Source of the DNA: Owenweeksia sp965229445
Lineage (GTDB): Bacteria; Bacteroidota; Bacteroidia; Flavobacteriales; Schleiferiaceae
Length of the DNA: 64,000 bases
NCBI GenBank assembly: GCA_965229445.1
Contig: OZ245876.1
Coordinates: 2,232,001-2,296,000 of the forward strand
Direction of reading: 5' to 3'
Within the stretch, counting starts at the first letter, position 1, and the number at the start of each line of letters is the position of its first letter. The notes below the pieces were generated by a model that had not been told where the DNA came from, made no database searches, and was given only the letters and a program-made list of their open reading frames with translations. Positions 17,034 through 23,481 of this stretch are shown here, piece after piece. Position numbers and translations under genes: made by a program.

Positions 17034-17651
17034 TTATTGTGATAAATCTAGTAGATAGTTACTGGCAGGATCAGAACCACAGGCGCTCGGACAAGGACTT
17101 GGACTTGAAATAGACAAGCTGTTAGAGACGCCAATAATCGAACCCTCAGATACCGAGGCAGAGCTGGCAGTAAGGGTGTTCTCACCCCCGGGAGTATGGG
17201 ATTGTAACAGTTTGACCCCTTTGGTGCCTTCAACGTCCAAAATATCTTGAAGATCCCTGGTAGCAAATGTCACCGCAAAGGCCGCTTCACCCAGGTTAGC
17301 ACATGCCAGACGTGCTGCCGTCAGGGGCATTGGCGAAATAATTGCCATAGCACCGTCTACACCTTCAAACAGCTGGTATTTGGTAGAACTTTTTCCTTCA
17401 ACCGCCATATCAGCACCACCAGAGGTTGACACGGCCAATAATGATGCCCCACCTCCGGCAACCTCAACTTTATAAAACCTAATTCCGTCACAGCCGGTGC
17501 GCGCCATCATTTCACCTAATAATGACCCCGGGAAATAAACATCTTCAGACATTACACTGGCATACTCCGGTGAATTTTTTCGTTCAAAAGCGGAGAGCAA
17601 GAAAAGAGATGCCATGGCTAAGCCCAGCATCATAATTTGAAACTTTTTCAT
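17034..17651 (-). CDS. Exported protein of unknown function
   Basis: From ATG 17651 the protein is 205 residues with a clear signal peptide (KKFQIMMLGLAMASLFLLSA). The longer frame to 17756 puts 35 residues ahead of it and is rejected. The mature part is rich in Ala, Ser and Gly, with four Cys: CDG near residue 55, one near 115 (LACANLG), and the pair CPSAC near the C terminus. A Ser-rich, low-complexity tail (SVSEGSIIGVSNSLSISSPS) precedes that pair. I do not recognise a family. It is monocistronic, flanked by a 580-bp gap and the divergent cyclase gene. Confidence 0.6.
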   Translation of the reverse strand: MKKFQIMMLGLAMASLFLLSAFERKNSPEYASVMSEDVYFPGSLLGEMMARTGCDGIRFYKVEVAGGGASLLAVSTSGGADMAVEGKSSTKYQLFEGVDGAMAIISPMPLTAARLACANLGEAAFAVTFATRDLQDILDVEGTKGVKLLQSHTPGGENTLTASSASVSEGSIIGVSNSLSISSPSPCPSACGSDPASNYLLDLSQ

Positions 17652-17871
17652 TGTTGAATAATTGATTGGTTTAGGAGGAAACCCAGTAAATACTAAGGAA
17701 TTTACAACCCTCGTGGAGTACCAAGGTAATTCAAAAATCTTTTCTCCTATCTTCAAGCCTCAGGAAGGGAAAGAAGAAAACCCCGAAATTGATGCGTGAT
17801 TCATGATTTAATTAAGGTGATTATACTCCTAGTCTCCTCTTGAATTCTATCTGAGCAGACCAACAAATATT

Positions 17872-19686
17872 TTGACCAAACACACCACCACATCAAAACT
17901 TTGGATCGGTTTGTCCCGACGGCGAATAGGAATAGTTTATATGCTATTCGCTTTTGGTATTGCCCAAGCTCATGACCCATCTACGCAGGCCCTGCTGCAA
18001 AAAGCCGGAGGATTAGTAAACCAAGGCAGCTATGATTCAGCTAGTGTATTGCTCACCCCAATTTTTAGCGCACCAAATAATTCCATAGACGAGTTACAAC
18101 TTGCCGAAGCTTTGCTATTAAAAGGCCGCATTGGCCTCACTAAAGTGGGTCCTATTGAGCGGCCTACCCGTCTGTTTTTAGAAAGTTTATCTATTTATAC
18201 CAGGTATCAGGATAGCGCAGGCATTTCCAAAGCCAACCTACAACTAGGTGTGGTTAATTATGATTTAAAAAACTATCAGGACGCGATCACCTACCTTAAA
18301 AATACGATCGGTTACAGTAGGCCAGACGACCCAAGAATCGGTATTGCTCATTATTTGTTGGCGATCTGTTATTCTGAAACTCATGAATATGACGAAGCCG
18401 AAGACATGTTTGATCTGGCCCAGCGAGAATTGGGAAAGGATAACAAGATATTTCTACTGCAAATTGAAACCTTTAGGGCCAAGATGTTTATCAATCGAGG
18501 TGATGCCGACCTTGCTTTAAGTCACCTCAAGAAATTAATGCGAGAGTATCAAGAACTCATTGATAGAGAGCATTTTTCACCCATTTTCGCCTTCCTGGCC
18601 GAGGCTTACCTAAAGGAGAAAAATTATCAAATGGCGATAAAATATGCCCAGAAAGCCAAAAACATGAGTCATGGCCAGGGATCGGAAACCATCTATTACA
18701 GAAGCTCGCTAAATACCTTACATCGGGCCTATGATGCCATAAATGAAGGTGACAGTGCATATTATTATTTGCGCGAGCTAAGTGAAATAAAAGATTCCGT
18801 ATCCAATAATCAGACTTTTCAACGAGTAGCAGAAATGAGAAGTGAACTTGAGTTTGAGCGTATGATGGAGCAACAGAGGGCGGAGCAGGAATTAAAAGAC
18901 GCTATTGCCGACAAGGAGTTGGAGCGCACCAGAATGACCAGAAACTATTTGATAGGCGGCTTTACACTGGCACTGCTTATTGCCATTCTTTTTCTCAATC
19001 AAAAAAACAGACTATCGAGAGAGAAGAGCAGAAGCGATAGTCTTTTGCTTAATATCTTGCCGCAAGAAATAGCGCAGGAGCTAAAAGATCAGGGCACAGC
19101 GAAAGCCCGGAAATTTGAACAGGTCTCTGTGCTATTTACCGATTTCACTGAATTTACTGAAGCTTCTGAGATACTTACGCCCGAAGAGTTGGTGGATGAA
19201 ATAAACGCATGCTTCGAGGCCTTTGATGAGATCACGGAAAAGTTCAAAATCGAAAAAATCAAAACCATCGGTGATGCCTATATGGCGGCAGGAGGATTAC
19301 CAAAAGCATCCTCTGATTCCATAAAAAGAACGGTAATGGCGGCTATCGAAATGCAGGAGTTCATAGAAGCCAGGTATATTATGAAGAGAGATCGAAAAGA
19401 AGTTGCTTTTAGAATGAGAGCAGGGGTACACACCGGACCAGTAGTAGCCGGCATTGTTGGGGTTAAGAAATTTCAATACGATACCTGGGGTGATACTGTG
19501 AACACGGCCAGCCGGATAGAGAATAAAAGTCAAATTGGAAAAGTGAATATAAGTCAAGCCACTTATGAATTCATCAAAGATGACCCTGACTTCCGCTTTG
19601 AAAGCAGAGGCAAAATAGAGGCTAAGGGAAAGGGTGAGATAGAAATGCTTTTTGTTAGCTTAAATAATAAAGACGCCAATAAATAG
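17872..19686 (+). CDS. Membrane-anchored TPR class III adenylate cyclase
   Basis: The 604-residue protein has a signal-like hydrophobic segment at residues ~18-37 (RIGIVYMLFAFGIAQAHD) and TPR-like helical repeats to ~300 (ISKANLQLGVVNYDLKNYQD, YEDAEDMFDLA-type units). A coiled stretch (~320-355) and a membrane helix at ~358-377 (YLIGGFTLALLIAILFL) follow, then a cyclase homology domain (~405-600). The metal aspartates are in LFTDFTEF and KTIGDAYM. The purine-selecting Lys (KIKTIGD) and Asp (YDTWGD), plus NTASR, point to ATP rather than GTP. The start is TTG at 17872; the ATG at residue 24 would cut the signal segment. TPRs are inferred outside and the cyclase inside the cytoplasmic membrane. 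Confidence 0.85.
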   Translation: MTKHTTTSKLWIGLSRRRIGIVYMLFAFGIAQAHDPSTQALLQKAGGLVNQGSYDSASVLLTPIFSAPNNSIDELQLAEALLLKGRIGLTKVGPIERPTRLFLESLSIYTRYQDSAGISKANLQLGVVNYDLKNYQDAITYLKNTIGYSRPDDPRIGIAHYLLAICYSETHEYDEAEDMFDLAQRELGKDNKIFLLQIETFRAKMFINRGDADLALSHLKKLMREYQELIDREHFSPIFAFLAEAYLKEKNYQMAIKYAQKAKNMSHGQGSETIYYRSSLNTLHRAYDAINEGDSAYYYLRELSEIKDSVSNNQTFQRVAEMRSELEFERMMEQQRAEQELKDAIADKELERTRMTRNYLIGGFTLALLIAILFLNQKNRLSREKSRSDSLLLNILPQEIAQELKDQGTAKARKFEQVSVLFTDFTEFTEASEILTPEELVDEINACFEAFDEITEKFKIEKIKTIGDAYMAAGGLPKASSDSIKRTVMAAIEMQEFIEARYIMKRDRKEVAFRMRAGVHTGPVVAGIVGVKKFQYDTWGDTVNTASRIENKSQIGKVNISQATYEFIKDDPDFRFESRGKIEAKGKGEIEMLFVSLNNKDANK

Positions 19687-20001
19687 TACCGCCAGCGCGG
19701 GGTACTTCGTTTACGCCAATTCAACTGAGTAAGAAATCGGAAACGCTGGAATAATGTATCTGGTTTCAGAGTTCCAAACTCCCACCATAAGCTTCATTAA
19801 AACCAGACCACATGGATTAGCCTTGGCATTTCTTGAAGCCTACATCTGCGCTCTTACTCTCCCAACTATGGTAGATTTATTTAAATCCTTCCTGGCTTAA
19901 CATGGTTTCCCAACTATTCCCTAATCCTACCAAACTTAATGTTTTTCATAATTCACTTTTCACTCATCACTTGCCTTATCTTTGAACCTCAATCCAACAT
20001 T
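19687..20001. other. 315-bp gap before the oxygenase gene
   Basis: No gene is supported. A weak inverted repeat (AGTACC/GGTACT) follows the cyclase stop. The only clear signal is the -7 box described at 19977-19984. Confidence 0.5.
19977..19984 (+). promoter_or_regulatory. -7 box TATCTTTG
   Basis: A perfect match to the Bacteroidota -7 consensus TAnnTTTG. Transcription would begin near 19991, 11 bases before ATG 20002. This rules out the in-frame ATG at 19939 as the translation start. Confidence 0.6.
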
Positions 20002-20952
20002 ATGAGCAGAACAATTCCATCTGTTGATCTGGCGGACTTTCTTTCTGGAGATCAAGATCGTAAATCATCATTTGTAAATGAGCTTGGTGAGGCCTACCAA
20101 AATATCGGTTTTGTGGCCGTAAAGAATCATGGTTTGAGTGATGAATTAACGGCTTCCATCTATCATCAGGTGCAGAAGTTCTTTGCCTTACCGGAAGAAA
20201 CCAAGCTTAAATATGAAATTGAAGGCTTAGCCGGACAACGAGGTTATACCTCTTTTGGAAAAGAACATGCTAAAGGTAGAAACACCGGAGACCTTAAAGA
20301 GTTTTGGCATTTTGGTCAATATGTTGAAGACGATGACCCCATTAAATCTCAGTACCCTGACAATGTAATGGTGCAAGAGCTACCGGATTTTAACCGGGTT
20401 GGAAAGCTAGTCTATCAACAGTTGGAAGAAACTGGCAGACAAATGCTCAGAGCTATTGCTTTATTTCTGGAGTTGGATGAATTTTACTTCGATGATAAGA
20501 TTCATAACGGCAATAGTATTTTACGACCGATACATTACCCGCCGATTACCGAAGCCCCTGACGATGCAGTGAGGGCAGCTGAGCATGAAGACATTAACTT
20601 GATTACCCTGCTAATGGGAGCCAGCGCCGAAGGCCTCCAGGTATTGAATAAACAAGGAGAATATATTGGCGTTACCGCTCTACCAGAACAAATAATAGTG
20701 AATGTTGGTGATATGCTTCAACGCTTAACCAATAAAAGATTGCGCAGCACCACACACCGGGTAGTGAATCCACCCAGAGAAAAGTGGGGCACCTCTCGTT
20801 ATTCCATCCCATTTTTCTTACACCCCAGATCAGAAATGCGTTTGGATTGTTTACCGGGATGCATTGATGAAGATCACCCTAAGGAATTTGAAGATATTAG
20901 TGCAGGCGATTATTTGGATGAACGTTTGGCAGAAATTGGTTTAAAGAAATGA
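20002..20952 (+). CDS. 2-oxoglutarate/Fe(II)-dependent oxygenase, isopenicillin N synthase family
   Basis: From ATG 20002 the protein is 316 residues. The N-terminal DIOX_N-like region (IPSVDLADF, YQNIGFVAVKNHGLSDEL) leads to a jelly-roll core. The iron triad is HxD in AEHEDINLITLL and the distal His in RSTTHRVVNPP. The co-substrate-binding RxS is in SRYSIPFFLHP. The substrate is unknown; IPNS-like oxygenases of this size hydroxylate or desaturate small molecules. The start at 19939 is rejected because it lies upstream of the -7 box and encodes a spurious hydrophobic tail. The SUI1 gene overlaps the end by 4 bases (ATGA). Confidence 0.85.
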   Translation: MSRTIPSVDLADFLSGDQDRKSSFVNELGEAYQNIGFVAVKNHGLSDELTASIYHQVQKFFALPEETKLKYEIEGLAGQRGYTSFGKEHAKGRNTGDLKEFWHFGQYVEDDDPIKSQYPDNVMVQELPDFNRVGKLVYQQLEETGRQMLRAIALFLELDEFYFDDKIHNGNSILRPIHYPPITEAPDDAVRAAEHEDINLITLLMGASAEGLQVLNKQGEYIGVTALPEQIIVNVGDMLQRLTNKRLRSTTHRVVNPPREKWGTSRYSIPFFLHPRSEMRLDCLPGCIDEDHPKEFEDISAGDYLDERLAEIGLKK

Positions 20953-21302
20953 GCAGCAAAAAAAAGTTGAATAGTCTTGAAGAATTAGGCGGTTTGGTTT
21001 ACAGCACCAACCCTGATTACAGCCATGAAACGGAGGATGAAAAATCAGAAGGTTCTAAACGGGTTCAACATCTGGAGGCTCATTTTGAAAAAAAAGGACG
21101 GGGTGGAAAAACTGCGGTGGTCATTAAGGGTTTTATAGGTTCCCCCGCTGAATTAAAGGAGTTAGCCAAAGCCCTTAAGACGCATTGTGCTACCGGCGGT
21201 GCTGTGAAAAACGGAGAGATTATTATTCAAGGAGACCTACGCAAGAAAGTCATGGATTTTCTGGAAAAGCAAGGTCACCAGGTGAAAAGGGTGGGTGGAT
21301 AA
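20949..21302 (+). CDS. SUI1/eIF1-like translation factor (YciH family)
   Basis: A 117-residue protein whose C-terminal ~75 residues are a SUI1 domain: KGRGGKTAVVIKGFIGSPAE, LKTHCATGGAVKNGEIIIQG and DLRKKVMDFLEKQGHQVKRV. These match the eIF1/YciH fold that affects start-codon selection on the small ribosomal subunit. The N-terminal ~40 residues are charged (LNSLEELGGLVYSTNPDY), as usual for bacterial members. It is translationally coupled to the oxygenase gene and converges on an orphan HTH gene 9 bp away. Confidence 0.9.
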   Translation: MSSKKKLNSLEELGGLVYSTNPDYSHETEDEKSEGSKRVQHLEAHFEKKGRGGKTAVVIKGFIGSPAELKELAKALKTHCATGGAVKNGEIIIQGDLRKKVMDFLEKQGHQVKRVGG

Positions 21303-21311
21303 CTTTGAGAA

Positions 21312-21587
21312 TCAGGCCATATTGGTCTGGATGAATGACTTAATGGTTTGACTGGAATTAAGGGATAATTTCTCACGAATGCGCTCTCTCTCCATCTCAA
21401 CGTCAGCTACTTCAATGTTTAATAATTGTGAAATCTCGTAATGATCAAAATTCATCCACAACAGCACACTGATGTCTTTTTCTATCTCCGTTAAATCTGC
21501 AGATTTCTGTTGGTTCAACCTTGAAACCACACCATCTAGGGAACCTTGATTGGCTCCTCTGAATAAATCCTGTATATCTGCTTGCAT
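21312..21587 (-). CDS. Orphan LuxR-type helix-turn-helix protein
   Basis: A 91-residue protein whose last ~60 residues follow the GerE/LuxR pattern: LTEIEKDISVLLWMNFDHYE, ISQLLNIEVADVEMERERIR, then EKLSLNSSQTIKSFI. This corresponds to 'LTxrExeVL...EIAxxLxisxxTVexhrxrIxeKL'. No receiver or sensor domain is present; residues 1-33 are short and helical. It could be a stand-alone DNA-binding regulator or the remnant of a longer TPR-LuxR protein. The similarity is by pattern only and the recognition helix is atypical (Glu-rich). Confidence 0.55.
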   Translation of the reverse strand: MQADIQDLFRGANQGSLDGVVSRLNQQKSADLTEIEKDISVLLWMNFDHYEISQLLNIEVADVEMERERIREKLSLNSSQTIKSFIQTNMA

Positions 21588-21677
21588 ACCTATAAGTCTT
21601 ATTACCTGACTATAGAACCAGCAGCTTTAGGTTTTGTTCAGGTTGGTCAACTTCAAGGAAAGATAATTAAATTTCGA

Positions 21678-22814
21678 TTAAATCTGACTTTTCAAATCAG
21701 ATTTTATGGCTAACTCATAAAGCTCAAGGTATTCAGGACCAATATTTTCCAATGAAAATTTGTTGGCTTGACGCACTGCGTTACTGGAAAATTCCTCGTG
21801 TAAAACAGGGTCTTTAAGGAGATGTAAGGCATTTTCAGACATATCATGCACATCACCCACGTCTGAGGTGAATCCGGTTACGCCATCGATATTCACTTCA
21901 GGTAAGCCCCCTGTATTCGTAGATATTACTGGTACACCGGCCCCCATGGCTTCTAAAGCGGCTAAGCCAAAGCTCTCAATCTCTGAAGGCAGGATAAACA
22001 AATCGCTCATACATAAAATACGTTCTACTTCCGAGGTTTTGCCCAGAAACTTAACCTTGTCAATTATGCCAAGTCCTTGCGCCTCCATCCTTAGTTTTTC
22101 CTTATCCGGTCCTTCTCCGATCATTAACAAAATGGCATCAACCTCTGCTTGAATTCTATAAAAAACTGCGAGTACATCCAAGGTTCTTTTTACCGGACGA
22201 AAATTCGATACATGGGTTACAATCTTCTCCCCGGAAGGGGCGAAATTCCCTTTACAAGGCTCTTCCTTACGGTATAAACTCATATCCACAAAGTTGTGGA
22301 TCACCTTAATTTCCCTGGTAATGTCAAAAAAGGCCATGGTGTCATTGCGCAGACTATGTGAAACGGTGGTCACAAAATCGGAGTGATTAATACTAAAAGT
22401 AACCGCTTCTTTATAACTGGGATTCTTACCCACCAGGGTGATATCCGTACCGTGTAAAGTGGTAATTATGGGAATATATATGCCTTTGTCCTTTAAAATT
22501 TGCTGAGCGGTGTATGCGGCGTAAGCATGAGGAATAGCGTAATGTACATGCAACAAATCCAAATTGTACTTCATGACCACATTCACCATTTTACTGGAGA
22601 GTGCCAGCTCGTAGGGTTGATATTGAAATAGCGGGTAATCATGAACGTTTACCTCATGATAATAGATGTTCTTCTCCAGTATATCTAATCGCACCGGCTG
22701 ACTATAGGTAATAAAGTGAACCCTATGACCAGTTTTGGCCAAATACATTCCCAACTCAGTGGCTAATACTCCGCTACCACCATAAGTAGGGTAACATACA
22801 ATACCAATATTCAC
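21678..22814 (-). CDS. bshA: N-acetyl-alpha-D-glucosaminyl L-malate synthase BshA
   Basis: A 378-residue GT4 glycosyltransferase at family length. It begins NIGIVCYPTYGGSGVLATEL, with the GGSG donor-site loop. It then shows the BshA blocks LLHVHYAIPHAYAAYTA, TTLHGTDITLVGKNPSYK, VIHNFVDMSLYRK and the donor-binding LPSEIESFGLAALEAMGAGV. It makes GlcNAc-malate from UDP-GlcNAc and L-malate, the first step of bacillithiol, the main low-molecular-weight thiol of Bacteroidota and Firmicutes. It lies 13 bp after the YwqK-type gene. bshB and bshC are not in the window. Confidence 0.93.
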   Translation of the reverse strand: MNIGIVCYPTYGGSGVLATELGMYLAKTGHRVHFITYSQPVRLDILEKNIYYHEVNVHDYPLFQYQPYELALSSKMVNVVMKYNLDLLHVHYAIPHAYAAYTAQQILKDKGIYIPIITTLHGTDITLVGKNPSYKEAVTFSINHSDFVTTVSHSLRNDTMAFFDITREIKVIHNFVDMSLYRKEEPCKGNFAPSGEKIVTHVSNFRPVKRTLDVLAVFYRIQAEVDAILLMIGEGPDKEKLRMEAQGLGIIDKVKFLGKTSEVERILCMSDLFILPSEIESFGLAALEAMGAGVPVISTNTGGLPEVNIDGVTGFTSDVGDVHDMSENALHLLKDPVLHEEFSSNAVRQANKFSLENIGPEYLELYELAIKSDLKSQI

Positions 22815-22827
22815 GTGCTAAGATTTA

Positions 22828-23481
22828 TTATTGAAGCTGACCATTAAGATACTTTTCTTTTTTGTCCTTCTTTCCGTTTTCCTTGTAAAATATCCAGGTT
22901 CCGTCTTTCTCACCGTCATTGTAAAAGCCTTCCACTTCAATCGTACCGTCATCATAAAATTGTTTAAACTCTCCATGCCGTTCATTGTTCACGTAGTTGA
23001 AAATGGTTTTTATGGATCCTGACTTATGATAGGTTCGTGCCGGTCCATTTAAATTTCCGTCGGCATAGGAATATTGCGTGACTATATTTCCGTTCTGATA
23101 ATACCAGGTACTTTTACCATGCTTAATCCCCAGTTTGTATTCCGACTCTTCCTGCACCTTACCGTTGTCGTAATATTTCTTATAAACTCCGTTTACCTTG
23201 CCATCCACGTAATATCCTTCTTCCATCAACTTACCAAAGTTCCGATAGCGCTTAACTATTCCATGCAATTGATTGTCTTTGTAATTCTCCTGACTAATCA
23301 ATGAACCTTGTTGATTGATGTGAATTTCCAGTCCGTTCTTCTTGTTTCCGCTGTATTGGGTTACGGACTTTAGGATGCCGGTTTTATGATAATCAACTAC
23401 CAGGGTATCTTTTAAGCCAAAACTCTGTGCGCCAGCATTAAGGCTTAAAGTCAGTAATAATAGGAGTGCGCTCGTTTTCAT
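22828..23481 (-). CDS. Exported YwqK/MORN-like repeat protein
   Basis: A 217-residue protein with a signal peptide (KTSALLLLLTLSLNAGAQS). About eight ~23-residue repeats follow, of the type 'G.L.....Y.nGk..G..k.Yy.nG': KNGLEIHINQQGSLISQENY, NGVYKKYYDNGKVQEESEY, HGKSTWYYQNGNIVTQYSY. Databases often label such proteins 'YwqK antitoxin', but nothing here indicates a toxin-antitoxin pair. The start overlaps the end of the GH3 fusion by 44 bp in another frame, so the two are probably co-translated. The role may be envelope-associated scaffolding. Confidence 0.8.
   Translation of the reverse strand: MKTSALLLLLTLSLNAGAQSFGLKDTLVVDYHKTGILKSVTQYSGNKKNGLEIHINQQGSLISQENYKDNQLHGIVKRYRNFGKLMEEGYYVDGKVNGVYKKYYDNGKVQEESEYKLGIKHGKSTWYYQNGNIVTQYSYADGNLNGPARTYHKSGSIKTIFNYVNNERHGEFKQFYDDGTIEVEGFYNDGEKDGTWIFYKENGKKDKKEKYLNGQLQ

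Noticed and set aside
22828..23481. Toxin-antitoxin module (YwqK 'antitoxin')
   Set aside because: The product is an exported MORN-like repeat protein and no toxin gene is beside it.
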